The notes beneath the pieces were generated by a model. The model ran no database searches. It worked only from the letters and a program-made list of their open reading frames with translations, and was not told where the DNA came from. A stretch of DNA of 64,000 bases from Phycisphaerae bacterium (GTDB lineage: Bacteria; Planctomycetota; Phycisphaerae; UBA1845; UTPLA1): assembly GCA_019636475.1 (NCBI GenBank), contig JAHBXN010000008.1, positions 62,001 through 126,000 of the forward strand, in the 5' to 3' direction. Positions 17,294-26,405 of the stretch are shown in pieces (the first letter of the stretch is position 1; every line of letters starts with the position of its first letter). The translations under genes and the position numbers were made by a program.

Positions 17294-18316
17294 ATGAGTC
17301 ATGAACATCCGCTGGTCACCGAATTTCTGAATTACCTTCGTTATGAGCGGCACTTTTCCCCGCACACGGGCAAGTGCTATGCCGCAGACCTCCATCAGTT
17401 CAGCCAGTTTCTGATTGGCGGGCCTGAAGCTGCGGTCAGTGCCGCGTCACCGACGCCTCGGAACGCCTCGATGATGCGATCCCAGGCGATGGGCGGATCG
17501 GGCGGGACAGTCGTCGCCACGATGACCTCGACAGATGTCGAGACGATTCGACAGCGACTTCTCTCGGCCGATGCCAACCAGGTGCGGGCCTTTCTTTCGT
17601 TCCTGACGGAACGGGAATACTCCAAGGCGACGGCCGCCAGGAAGCTTGCGACGCTTCGCAGCTTCTACAAGTTCTGCCTCCGGCGCGGTTTCATTCAGAC
17701 CAATCCGGTCGCAACGATTCGGACTCCCAAGCAGGAAAAGCGGCTTCCGAAGTTCCTGGATATTGAAGCGATCAAGAAGCTGCTCTGCACACCGGATGAC
17801 ACGACCCTCCTCGGCGCCCGGGACCGCGCCATGCTGGAGACGATGTACTCAACCGGCGTGCGTGTGAGCGAGTTGGTCGCGTTGAATGCGAACGATCTCG
17901 ATCGCGACAGCGGCCATCTCCGAGTCCGCGGAAAAGGTCGCAAGGAACGAATCACGCCGATCGGCCCCACGGCCATCGCCGCGATCGGTCGCTACCTCGC
18001 AATGCGCAATAGCGATCCGCGGAATCCGACGTTCAATCAGGAGGCGATGTTCGTCAACAAGCACGGCCAGCGGCTGAGCACCCGAAGCGTTCGCCGCAAG
18101 CTCGACAAATATCTCACGATGGCCGGCCTCGATCCGGCAATCAGCCCGCACACACTGCGACACACGTTCGCGACCCATATGCTCAACAACGGAGCGGACC
18201 TCCGGAGTGTGCAGGAACTGCTCGGACATCAGTCCATCAGCACGACTCAGATCTACACACATGTGACGACTGCCCAGTTGAAGAAGGACTACGACAACAG
18301 TCATCCCCGGGCCTGA
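17294..18316 (+). CDS. tyrosine recombinase XerC/XerD type
   Basis: The protein has 340 residues. It has the SAM-like N-domain (VTEFLNYLRYERHFSPHTGKCY) and the full catalytic set: Arg in TGVRVSELVALN, Lys in RVRGKGRKERI, HxxR in SPHTLRHTFATH, His in LGHQSISTTQ, and the nucleophile Tyr in IYTHV. Xer recombinases resolve chromosome dimers at dif sites with FtsK. A stretch of about 45 residues within the N-domain (roughly 42-85, rich in Ala, Ser, Gly, Met) is an insertion compared with the usual 295-310 residues. There are no phage or integron genes nearby, so a housekeeping role is more likely than a mobile one. XerC and XerD cannot be told apart here. Confidence 0.9.
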   Translation: MSHEHPLVTEFLNYLRYERHFSPHTGKCYAADLHQFSQFLIGGPEAAVSAASPTPRNASMMRSQAMGGSGGTVVATMTSTDVETIRQRLLSADANQVRAFLSFLTEREYSKATAARKLATLRSFYKFCLRRGFIQTNPVATIRTPKQEKRLPKFLDIEAIKKLLCTPDDTTLLGARDRAMLETMYSTGVRVSELVALNANDLDRDSGHLRVRGKGRKERITPIGPTAIAAIGRYLAMRNSDPRNPTFNQEAMFVNKHGQRLSTRSVRRKLDKYLTMAGLDPAISPHTLRHTFATHMLNNGADLRSVQELLGHQSISTTQIYTHVTTAQLKKDYDNSHPRA

Positions 18317-18352
18317 CGACCCACGACAGGCCTTGTTACAAGCGATACTCAG

Positions 18353-18391
18353 ACGGCGTGCGTTGCAATCATGTGGCGCACGCCGTTTTTT
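18353..18391 (+). terminator. intrinsic terminator after the recombinase gene
   Basis: ACGGCGTGCG (18353-18362) pairs perfectly with CGCACGCCGT (18377-18386), with a 14-base loop, followed by TTTTTT ending at 18391. It lies 37 bases after the recombinase stop and separates that transcript from the FemAB-like gene. Confidence 0.9.
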
Positions 18392-18420
18392 AGATGGGCT
18401 TGTCGGACTGGCGCATTGCA

Positions 18421-18450
18421 TTGACATTTCGGATCAGCGATTGGTACGAT
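18421..18450 (+). promoter_or_regulatory. sigma-70 type promoter ahead of the FemAB-like gene
   Basis: TTGACA (18421-18426, perfect -35) and TACGAT (18445-18450, 4 of 6) have an 18-base spacer. The promoter falls between the recombinase terminator and the next gene, where one is expected. Its -10 overlaps the ATG at 18449, so that ATG may not be in the mRNA. Confidence 0.6.
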
Positions 18451-19594
18451 GACACGTCAGTTCAGAAGCGGCGGGGATTCGGGCGAAACGCCGAACGGCC
18501 TTGAGCCATCAGATTGGGTCGATCGAATGAGGGAGGATGCTCGGCGCGGAAGGTACGGACCGCTGAGCGCCACTGACTTCGCGGCGTGGCGTCATTTCCT
18601 CAAACGATGTCCCCTGGCGTCCGAGGAGCATCTGGTCGACTGCGTCCGTGGGGATATTGCGCAGCATCGGACGGAGGCAATCGCCCGCTGGGATGGCGAT
18701 CGAATCGTCGCCGGCGCACACCTCTGGTTTCGACGAATGCGATTTGTTCCGGGATGCGCGCTTCGAATGTTGGGGGGGGGGCTTTACGAACGGACGCCGA
18801 GCACGGACGATCTAGATGAACTGCTTGATGCGGTTCGCGATCATACGAGGCCGGACAAACCGATTTTCATAGAATGGGGACTAAGGCTTCCTCGAATCGT
18901 CGGCGATCGTGAGTTGGAGGAGCATCGTCATGTCACGACGTGGTTGGCGCGGCGGGGGCTCGAACCCACCCCGATGCTGGATGCGACCTTTTGGGTGGAC
19001 CTGTCCGGCTCGGAAGACGAAATCCTCGGCCGGATGCACCACATGTTTCGGCGGAACATCCGCAAGGCCGATCGGGATGGCGTGACTTGTCGGCAGGTCG
19101 GTCCTGAAATGGCCGATACGTTCTATGACATGAACATGAAAATGGCGGGGTTGAAACGACTCGACACCGCCTTTTTTGGTGTGGGTTCTCGCACACATTT
19201 TGTCGAGTTTATCAGCGGCTTGCTGAAAGCGGAGGCCGCCGCGTTATTCTGTGCTGAATGGAACGGCCTGATCCGCAATATGGTGCTGATCACGCGCATC
19301 GGCACACCGCGATATGTGTATGGTGCCACAGGTGAGGAAGCCCGCGGCGACGAACGGCCGCCTCCGACCGGCCAGATTCTTCACTGGGAAGTGATGCGTT
19401 GGCTTCGAAGTCTGGGCTTTGGCACCTATGATCTGGGTGGAACACCCGCACGCGAAGTATCGTCCGACCATCCGAACTTCGGCGTGTGGCAGTTTAAGAC
19501 GCGACTGGGCGGGCAGTACGTGGAGTTCTTCCACAAACACCGGCTGACTTGCCGCCCGATCCTCTCGCGCGCGTATCGGATGTGGCGAGGCTAG
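18449..19594 (+). CDS. FemAB-like GNAT-fold acyl/aminoacyl transferase
   Basis: The protein has 381 residues from ATG 18449. If the promoter at 18421-18450 is real, translation more likely starts at ATG 18527, giving 355 residues. The sequence shows the FemAB/GNAT pattern: LDATFWVDLSGSEDEILGRM, then RRNIRKADRDGVT, then YGATGEEARGDERPPPTGQILHWEVMRW, then LGFGTYDLGG. Related proteins add amino acids to peptidoglycan bridges or act in exopolysaccharide clusters linked to PEP-CTERM systems. The polysaccharide deacetylase gene follows after 4 bases, implying one operon for cell-surface glycan modification. The substrate is unknown. Confidence 0.8.
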   Translation: MTRQFRSGGDSGETPNGLEPSDWVDRMREDARRGRYGPLSATDFAAWRHFLKRCPLASEEHLVDCVRGDIAQHRTEAIARWDGDRIVAGAHLWFRRMRFVPGCALRMLGGGLYERTPSTDDLDELLDAVRDHTRPDKPIFIEWGLRLPRIVGDRELEEHRHVTTWLARRGLEPTPMLDATFWVDLSGSEDEILGRMHHMFRRNIRKADRDGVTCRQVGPEMADTFYDMNMKMAGLKRLDTAFFGVGSRTHFVEFISGLLKAEAAALFCAEWNGLIRNMVLITRIGTPRYVYGATGEEARGDERPPPTGQILHWEVMRWLRSLGFGTYDLGGTPAREVSSDHPNFGVWQFKTRLGGQYVEFFHKHRLTCRPILSRAYRMWRG

Positions 19595-19598
19595 ATTC

Positions 19599-20693
19599 AT
19601 GGGGATTGAAACGCGGTACGACACGGCGGCCCGCCTGGCCAGTCGTATCGGTGCCACTGCATTTGCAGCGAGGCTCTTTGGCGGGCGACTGCTTACACTG
19701 TGCTACCATGGTGTCACGCCTCGGTATGTCACAGACGGTGAATGCGATCTGACCGGGCACGTTTCGGTCGAACTGTTTCGAAGCCAGCTGGACTGGCTTG
19801 CGGAGCACATGCAGTTTGTCGATCTGGATCAGGTGATCGGGTCGATGAATCGCCGGCTGCGGTTGCCCCGCCGCTCCGTGCTCATCACTTTCGACGATGG
19901 GTTCCTGAATAACTTTGAATATGCGCTACCCGTAATGAAGGAATTCGGCATTCGGCCGGTCTTCTTCGTGCCAAGCGAGCCGGTCTCACGGCCGGACCGT
20001 CCGCTCTGGTATTTGCGAATTGGGTTGGTCACCGGACGGGCAAGCGGTCCCGAACTTTCGGTACCCACGGGCGTGAGTGAACGCTTCTCGCTCAGAACTC
20101 CCGCAGACCGAGCGTCCGCTTATCGCCGACTTCATGAGATCGTATCGCGCTGGCCCGCGGCCGCGCGTCTTGAGTTCACGTCGGAGTTGGAGCGGTTGAA
20201 TCCGACTTCTCCCCTGTCATCCGAGACCCACCGGCTTTTCTTCGCACATGCCGATTGGGATACGATCCAACGTGCGTCGGACGACGCGGACATCGGCGGC
20301 CACACCGTGACACATCCCGCACTCAAGCATATGGATGAAGAGTCGGCGCGGCGGGAGATCGAGGAGAATCGACGAGTGATCGCCGATCGGATCGGCGTCG
20401 ATCCCCGTGCCTTCGCGTTTCCCTTCGGATCTCGTGACTACTGCGGCCCCCGTGAAGAGCGAATCGTAGCTGAAACCGGCTACGAGGCCGGGTTTACGCT
20501 GGTGCCTCAGTGGATGGAAGGCACGACGAACCGATTCGCTTTACCTCGTCACAACGTCTCGCCCGTGAAACTGGAGACGTTCACCATGGTGGTGTCGGGC
20601 ATGCTCGATTTCGCACTCTGGGTGAAGGACACATTGGGCGCACGGCGCGAATTGGAGCGTCGACCTCCGACGGTCGATCGAAAGGCGAACTAA
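19599..20693 (+). CDS. polysaccharide deacetylase (NodB-type)
   Basis: The protein has 364 residues. It has the family-4 carbohydrate esterase motifs: LLTLCYHGVTP at the N-terminus, RRSVLITFDDGFLNNFEYA (metal-binding Asp pair), then DIGGHTVTHPAL (His-x3-His metal ligands), then FAFPFGSRDYCG. The enzyme removes N-acetyl groups from a polymer such as an exopolysaccharide or peptidoglycan. There is no obvious signal peptide, so it may act in the cytoplasm or leave by another path. It follows the FemAB-like gene by 4 bases. The gene on the other side is convergent. Confidence 0.9.
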   Translation: MGIETRYDTAARLASRIGATAFAARLFGGRLLTLCYHGVTPRYVTDGECDLTGHVSVELFRSQLDWLAEHMQFVDLDQVIGSMNRRLRLPRRSVLITFDDGFLNNFEYALPVMKEFGIRPVFFVPSEPVSRPDRPLWYLRIGLVTGRASGPELSVPTGVSERFSLRTPADRASAYRRLHEIVSRWPAAARLEFTSELERLNPTSPLSSETHRLFFAHADWDTIQRASDDADIGGHTVTHPALKHMDEESARREIEENRRVIADRIGVDPRAFAFPFGSRDYCGPREERIVAETGYEAGFTLVPQWMEGTTNRFALPRHNVSPVKLETFTMVVSGMLDFALWVKDTLGARRELERRPPTVDRKAN

Positions 20694-20717
20694 CCGCGGG
20701 TTTCGCAGTCAGGCCGC

Positions 20718-22583
20718 TCAATCGCCGTCCCGGCCGGCTATCTGCATTCCCAGCTGGACGAGTTGGCCTGGTCGGGCGCCTGCGATTTGAGTACCGGGCA
20801 ATGCGTGGTCCGCGGCGTTGCCTTCGACATTTCTCATGGGGATCGGACTGGATGGAATCCCGGTTTTCCGGATGATCTTTCCGAATCGCAAACGAAGAGC
20901 CCATCCAAACGTGCGGCGGATGTTCTGAATGACGCCGCGCATTCCCACGAGCTGCATCAGCGCATCCGCCAGATAGAGCTTGCTCTTGGGGCTGACGAGA
21001 GCGTAGGCGAAACGAAGCGGATTGTAGAAGAACAGGTAGGCCAGCAGAATGTTGATCTGCTTTCGCCAGGGATTCTTGTGTTCGGAGGCGACGACATAGT
21101 TCGCGTCGAGCATGTAGGTCTCAACCTTCTTGCCTCCGACGGAGTCATAGACCATTCCGCTGGTGAAGGCGCTCTCATACAGCTTCGAACCGGTCGCGGG
21201 CGTCATCATCAGGACTTGCAGGCTGATCGCGCCGGCCTTGCGAAGCAGGCGTGCCTGATTCAGCAGGCCATAGTGGCCGTTTGTGCTGAAGAGCGGCTGT
21301 GAATCATGGTGCATCATCATCGGCATCGGGTTAATGCCGCGATCTCGAAGCAGGTGGAATGCTTCCGTGGTTTTGTCAACGCTCTGGCCTTTCTTGACGA
21401 AGGTGGCTGTCATGTCCTCGACACCGAGCCAGAGTGCGCGGACGCCGGCGCGGCGAACAATCGGAAGGTAATCGCGCAGCAGGAGCGTGTCGTGAACCGT
21501 GACTTCGGTTCCCCAACGGACGCAATGGCGGAATTCCTTGCCGTTGATGTCGGCTCGTGCCAGGGTTTCGACAATTTCGAGCGTCCGCTCTTTCGTATTG
21601 AAGAAATTATCGTCCGCGCCAAAGTAATATCGCAGACCGTATTCCTTGTTCAGGCGGACAAATTCATCCAGAATTCGCTGGCCGCTCTTTACGCGGTGCT
21701 GTCGCTGGTTGTAGGCCGGGATCGGGCAATATGGGCAGGCGAACTTGCAACCGAACGTCAAAACCAGCGACGAGACGGGCGTGTATTTTTTCACCTTGTC
21801 GTGCGGCAGCGCATGTTGCGAAAGCGAGGCCGATCGGCTGGGGGGTTCCAGCAGTCGGTAGCCAAGGACGGGATGGGGCAACTCATCCAGATCGCCAAGG
21901 AGGCGTTGAATGCCGGTGTCAACCAACTCTTCGGCAGCGCCACTGGGTCCGACCCGCGGATAAACGAGACCGGGAATCTGATCGAGCAAGCCGCTGTTGC
22001 GAGCACGAATAAACGCGTCCCGCAGGGAGCCGCCGTTTGTGCGCAATGACAGCAGGACTTCCAGCAGGCTGAACAGGACAAATTCCTCGCCCGTGACGGC
22101 GACGTCCGCGCCGGCGGGATCGTGTGGATCACCGCTGAAAACGTCCCAAGGTTCGTAAACAGTCTTGGCGCCGCCGGCAATAATCAGCGGTCGGTGTTTC
22201 TCGTCGATTCGGCAGGCGTCCCGGATCAGGTCCTTGCAGGCCGCCGAGTGAATCTGCATGGACGAAACCATGTACAGATCCGGAATGCGGCCATCGAGGC
22301 GCATCTGGGAGGGCCGGAAGTTTCGGTTCCATTGCTGAAGGACGATTCGGGTCTTGGGAAAGCCGGCGTCGGCGAGGGCGGAGCCGATGGCCCGGACGCC
22401 TGCTGGAGCCATCTTCATGTCGGCGAAGATGAAGGGCAGCATCCGTGTTCGATGGTCGAAGGCGCAGGAGATCACCGTGGCGATATCATGTTGCCGAGCC
22501 ATCGCTCGGAGCCGATCACGCATTCGTGAAAATTCACCGGGCTTCAGTAGCTCGTCACCGCGCGAACGCCGAGGTAATTCCAT
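20718..22583 (-). CDS. B12-binding-type radical SAM enzyme
   Basis: The protein has 621 residues from ATG 22583, chosen because GAGG lies 8 bases upstream; an ATG at 22622 would add 13. The N-terminal 200 residues look like a cobalamin-binding Rossmann domain (PDLYMVSSMQIHSAA, then PLIIAGGAKTVYEPWD). The radical SAM core has LTFGCKFACPYCPIPAYN, where CxxxCxxC holds the 4Fe-4S cluster, and YYFGADDNFF. A C-terminal extension follows (WRKQINILLAYLFFYNP). Such enzymes do methylations, ring formations or rearrangements in lipids and cofactors. Convergent with the deacetylase gene; the reaction cannot be named. Confidence 0.8.
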   Translation of the reverse strand: MELPRRSRGDELLKPGEFSRMRDRLRAMARQHDIATVISCAFDHRTRMLPFIFADMKMAPAGVRAIGSALADAGFPKTRIVLQQWNRNFRPSQMRLDGRIPDLYMVSSMQIHSAACKDLIRDACRIDEKHRPLIIAGGAKTVYEPWDVFSGDPHDPAGADVAVTGEEFVLFSLLEVLLSLRTNGGSLRDAFIRARNSGLLDQIPGLVYPRVGPSGAAEELVDTGIQRLLGDLDELPHPVLGYRLLEPPSRSASLSQHALPHDKVKKYTPVSSLVLTFGCKFACPYCPIPAYNQRQHRVKSGQRILDEFVRLNKEYGLRYYFGADDNFFNTKERTLEIVETLARADINGKEFRHCVRWGTEVTVHDTLLLRDYLPIVRRAGVRALWLGVEDMTATFVKKGQSVDKTTEAFHLLRDRGINPMPMMMHHDSQPLFSTNGHYGLLNQARLLRKAGAISLQVLMMTPATGSKLYESAFTSGMVYDSVGGKKVETYMLDANYVVASEHKNPWRKQINILLAYLFFYNPLRFAYALVSPKSKLYLADALMQLVGMRGVIQNIRRTFGWALRLRFGKIIRKTGIPSSPIPMRNVEGNAADHALPGTQIAGARPGQLVQLGMQIAGRDGD

Positions 22584-22712
22584 AGGGCGGACCTCAGGAC
22601 AGGGAAACCGGTCGTCGGACATGCTCCGGCGCCGGATTTTCGGGAATTCTAGCCCAAATCAAGTCAGGGTCCAGCAGGAAGTTGCAGAGTTTCGGTTTGC
22701 CTGCCGCGATCG

Positions 22713-23366
22713 TTACTCAAGCACCCTCAGCCGCACGAGATTCACTTCGCGGCCCAAAACAATCAGGGTGTCCCCGTCTCGGAAAACATCGTGGGGGCCC
22801 GGCATGAATCTGAACTCTCCGGAAGAGTTTTTGATCGCCAGGACGAGCAGATTGAATTCCTCGCGGAGCTTGGACGAGGCGAGGGACTTTCCAATGAGGG
22901 GCCTGGGTGTCTCAATTTCCATGATGCGGTGGTCTTCCGCAAAGGGGAAATAGTCAAGCAGTGTCGGAAAAGCGACCCTGCGCGCCGTCCGCTCGGCTGT
23001 TTCCCGCTCGGGAAAGATGACTTCGTTGGCCCCAACCGCCTTGAGGATGGTGGCGTGGTCCTCGTTGACCGCCTTGCACCGGATATTCTTCACGCCGATC
23101 TGACTGAGGTGTAGCGTGCAGATGATGCTCGGCTCCATGCTCTCGCCCAAACTCACGACGGCTTCATCAATACTGGATGTGACCAGCGCATTCATCGCAT
23201 CGAAATTGCGGGCGTCGCAGATAACGGCCTGCTGCACGTCGTTCTGGATTGCGGAAACGGCTTCTTCGCTCGAGTCGATCGCCAGCACTTCGCAATTCAG
23301 ATGCGATAGGCCGCGCGCGAGATGCGAGCCGAACTGTCCCAATCCGATCACGACAACCTGCTTCAT
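22713..23366 (-). CDS. ktrA: potassium-channel regulatory subunit KtrA/TrkA type
   Basis: The protein has 217 residues from ATG 23366, with GAGGTGC just upstream. The RCK N-domain has KQVVVIGLGQFGSHLARGL (the GxGxxG NAD/ATP-binding loop) and LAIDSSEEAV. The RCK C-domain follows (residues about 135-217). KtrA forms a cytoplasmic octameric ring that gates KtrB potassium channels in response to nucleotides. It is downstream of two KtrB genes on the same strand, likely in one operon. Confidence 0.92.
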   Translation of the reverse strand: MKQVVVIGLGQFGSHLARGLSHLNCEVLAIDSSEEAVSAIQNDVQQAVICDARNFDAMNALVTSSIDEAVVSLGESMEPSIICTLHLSQIGVKNIRCKAVNEDHATILKAVGANEVIFPERETAERTARRVAFPTLLDYFPFAEDHRIMEIETPRPLIGKSLASSKLREEFNLLVLAIKNSSGEFRFMPGPHDVFRDGDTLIVLGREVNLVRLRVLE

Positions 23367-23472
23367 GTTGCACCTCGTTTCGTCCGAGCCGAATAGCGAT
23401 TGCGGCACGAACGAGACTATCTAGCTGATGATGTGGATGCGGCGCGCGCCACGGCGCGGCCCGCTTCCCGGT

Positions 23473-24813
23473 TCAAATCGCGATGTCTTCTCGCGGATAA
23501 TAAAATTCCGGCAAACGCTGGCTCGGGCGAAGTAACGTCAACGCAAGGGCAAGTGGCCCCACGCGACCCGCGAACATCAACAGTATGATGATGCATTTAC
23601 CGACAAAAGTCAGATTCGGCGTGATGCCCCGGCTCAGTCCCACTGTCCCGATCGCTGACGCACATTCGAACATCTGATCCGGCAGCGGCGACGACTCCAC
23701 CAGCGATAAGGCGTAGATTCCCGCAGTCAGCACAACGAGATAGAACATGGCTGACGCCATCGCCAACCGAACGCGCTCAAGCGGCAATTCGCGATCTCCG
23801 AAATTAGTCCGATCCCGGCCCTTGAACACCGAAATCATGTTCGCCCAGAGCGCCGCCAGGGTCGTCGTCTTGATGCCGCCGCCAGTGCCCGCCGGCGATG
23901 CGCCGATTATCATGACGATTGTAATCAGAAACACCGATCCTGCCGACAGTCCGGCAATATCAACGGTATTGAAGCCGACCGTCGTTCCAGCCGACATGGA
24001 CTGAAAAAAAGCGGCGAGTATGCGCTCGCCGATCGGCAGGTCGCGCAGCGAAGGCTCGTCGGCCACCAACAGCGCTGTGGCCATGACTCCTGTCAAGAGG
24101 GTGCACCACAGGATGACCCGTGAGGACAGGCTGAGCCGAATCTTGTGGCGCATCGCCCGTTGTACGACATCATTCAGCAAAATGAAGCCCATGGCCCCCA
24201 GGTAGCTCAGCGATGCAATGGTCACATTCAGCCAGACATTGCCGCGAAATGCCATGAAGCTGTCGTTATAGAGGGCAAAGCCCGCGGTGCAGAACGCGGA
24301 GATGCTGTGAAACGTCGCCGACCACCACGCATCCTGCATTCCTCGCGCCGACAGGATCGAATACAATGCCACAGCGCCAACAGCCTCAATCAGGAGCGTG
24401 AATACGACGATCGAGCGCACGAAGTTCTGAATTGGTACGCCTTCCGGAGCCGACAAGGCAACCTGGGAAACACGATTCCGCACCATTGCGAGCCTTCGGC
24501 CGAAGGACAGCAGTAGAAATGAACCGATCGTCATGTAGCCCAGACCGCCAAACTGAATAAGCACGGCGATTGCAATCTGGCCACACCTTGAATACGTATC
24601 CGGCGTGCTGACAGTGATCAGGCCGGTCGTCGAAACTGCCGAGACCGCCGTGAATAGATGGTCGATGGCGCCAGCGGGCGCGCCGGTGACGGAAAACGGC
24701 ATACACAGGAACAACCAGCCGATGATCATATACGTTGCGTAGCCCCAAACGACCATCCGGACAGGGTCGCGGGGCTTGAGAAGCGTCGAGATTCCGGATT
24801 TCATGAACATCAT
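23473..24813 (-). CDS. ktrB: potassium-channel subunit KtrB/TrkH family (first copy)
   Basis: The protein has 446 residues from ATG 24813; ATGs at 24810 and 24804 are also possible (GAGG lies close by). The four pore-loop repeats with filter glycines are visible: SAVSTTGLITVSTPDTY, FHSISAFCTAGFALYND, MSAGTTVGFNTVDIAG and ASAIGTVGLSRGITPN. These lie between paired membrane helices, as in TrkH/KtrB channels. It imports K+ with KtrA, possibly coupled to Na+. It lies 73 bases after the second copy and 106 bases before ktrA. Confidence 0.92.
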   Translation of the reverse strand: MMFMKSGISTLLKPRDPVRMVVWGYATYMIIGWLFLCMPFSVTGAPAGAIDHLFTAVSAVSTTGLITVSTPDTYSRCGQIAIAVLIQFGGLGYMTIGSFLLLSFGRRLAMVRNRVSQVALSAPEGVPIQNFVRSIVVFTLLIEAVGAVALYSILSARGMQDAWWSATFHSISAFCTAGFALYNDSFMAFRGNVWLNVTIASLSYLGAMGFILLNDVVQRAMRHKIRLSLSSRVILWCTLLTGVMATALLVADEPSLRDLPIGERILAAFFQSMSAGTTVGFNTVDIAGLSAGSVFLITIVMIIGASPAGTGGGIKTTTLAALWANMISVFKGRDRTNFGDRELPLERVRLAMASAMFYLVVLTAGIYALSLVESSPLPDQMFECASAIGTVGLSRGITPNLTFVGKCIIILLMFAGRVGPLALALTLLRPSQRLPEFYYPREDIAI

Positions 24814-24886
24814 GTGCCTCGAATTCCGAGCGCTGATCAGCCTCTGCGAAAAGCGTTTCAATCTATTCGCGGGGCCAATGCAGTGT

Positions 24887-26344
24887 CTAGCCGACCAGAA
24901 TTTGCTCCTCGGGATAGCGTGCAGATGTAACGGCACGTTGTGAAATGACCATGGCGGCGGTGAGCGGCCCCAGTCGTCCGACGAACATCGAAATCGTAAT
25001 CCACAACTTGCCCGCCGAAGATAAATGTGGCGTCACGCCGGTCGAAAGCCCGACGGTTCCGAAGGCGGACACTTGTTCGAACATCAGATCGAGTGAATCC
25101 TTCTCTTGCTCGAATGACTCGGTTAGCGTGAGAATCATTGTTCCCGTCGCGCACCAGATTACGCCAAGCCCGATAATCATGGCCGCTCGCGCAACGACGC
25201 TGGGGGGCAGTCGCCGTCCAAGCAATGTGACATCGGTGTTGCCCCGTAGCCAAGCGCGGAGCTGTGAGTACCAGGTTGCAACGGAGGTCGTCTTGACGCC
25301 GCCGGCACAGGATGCCGGCGAGCCACCGATAAACATGAAAACCATCATGACCATCAGCGCGGTTCGAGGCAGGGCACCAATGTCAACGGTGTTGAAGCCG
25401 GCTGTTCGGCAGGTGATTGATTGGAACGCCGCGTTTGTGATGGCATCGAACCAGGAGACGCTCTGTTCGTAAATGCCCAGAGGCAGTAGCAGCACGGTGC
25501 CGACGAGTATGAGTCCCGCGGACATGTAGAGGACGATGCGGGTGTTCAGTGTCCACATGATGGGCTTCATCGGTTGACGTCTGATTTGATTCCAGACCCG
25601 CTTGGTGGTTTCGAGTACGACGGCATGGCCCAAACCTCCCAGCACGATCAAGAGCATGATCATGTAGATGAAGGCCGGCGAAGCGACTCTTTGCTGCACA
25701 AGGCTGTCGGGGTAGATAGAGAATCCCGCGTTGCAGTAGGCCGAGATCGAATGAAAGATCGCGGAAAATGCGGGAGCCGCTTCACCGGGTTCGGACAGCA
25801 GGTCTAGATAGATCACGGCTGCGCCAATCGCCTCGATGATCAGCGTAGCCACGACGATTCGTTTCAGATCGCGGCGGAGTGTTGTCGCGGCGTTGCGCTG
25901 GAAGAAGGAATCCGCCACCATTGATTGGGATCGGAATGACATCTTGCCGCCGAGCAACTGCGCGCCCAATGCGGCGAATGTCATGATTCCGAGCCCACCG
26001 AGCTGAATCAGCGAAAGAATGACAACCTGTCCAAAGCGGCTGAAGTCTGAATCAGTATTGACGACGGTCAGCCCCGTCACGCAAACCGCGGATGTCGCCG
26101 TGAATAGTGCGTCGATCAGCGACAGCCCCGGACGGCTCTGAGAGACCGGTTTGCCATGCGAGATCGGCATCCAGAGAAGCAGCGTGCCGCCCAGGATGAG
26201 CACCGCGAATGTAAAGGCCAGCATGCGCTCCGAGCGTTGAAACAGGAGGTCGTAGAACCGCATGGAGAAGCGAGTGACTCTCTTCAGGTCGGTTGCCGAC
26301 TGCGCGAGAAAGTGAGGATCAGCCGCCATATCGTGTCGGTTCAC
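24887..26344 (-). CDS. ktrB: potassium-channel subunit KtrB/TrkH family (second copy)
   Basis: The protein has 485 residues from GTG 26344; ATG 26329 is an alternative and I cannot choose between them. The pore loops read SAVCVTGLTVVNTDSD, FHSISAYCNAGFSIY, SITCRTAGFNTVDIGA and VSAFGTVGLSTGVTPH, each with the conserved filter glycine. It is clearly a paralogue of the downstream ktrB, not a recent copy. It is first in a probable three-gene potassium uptake operon ending in ktrA. Confidence 0.9.
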   Translation of the reverse strand: MNRHDMAADPHFLAQSATDLKRVTRFSMRFYDLLFQRSERMLAFTFAVLILGGTLLLWMPISHGKPVSQSRPGLSLIDALFTATSAVCVTGLTVVNTDSDFSRFGQVVILSLIQLGGLGIMTFAALGAQLLGGKMSFRSQSMVADSFFQRNAATTLRRDLKRIVVATLIIEAIGAAVIYLDLLSEPGEAAPAFSAIFHSISAYCNAGFSIYPDSLVQQRVASPAFIYMIMLLIVLGGLGHAVVLETTKRVWNQIRRQPMKPIMWTLNTRIVLYMSAGLILVGTVLLLPLGIYEQSVSWFDAITNAAFQSITCRTAGFNTVDIGALPRTALMVMMVFMFIGGSPASCAGGVKTTSVATWYSQLRAWLRGNTDVTLLGRRLPPSVVARAAMIIGLGVIWCATGTMILTLTESFEQEKDSLDLMFEQVSAFGTVGLSTGVTPHLSSAGKLWITISMFVGRLGPLTAAMVISQRAVTSARYPEEQILVG

Positions 26345-26405
26345 TTAATGCCGCGTTCAGAGCAGTGGCTGAATCCAAACGCCCAGACTCAACGAAACCG
26401 CACCC

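Noticed and set aside
17294-18316. Integron or phage integrase
   Set aside because: No att-like repeats, cassettes or phage genes nearby; surroundings are housekeeping.
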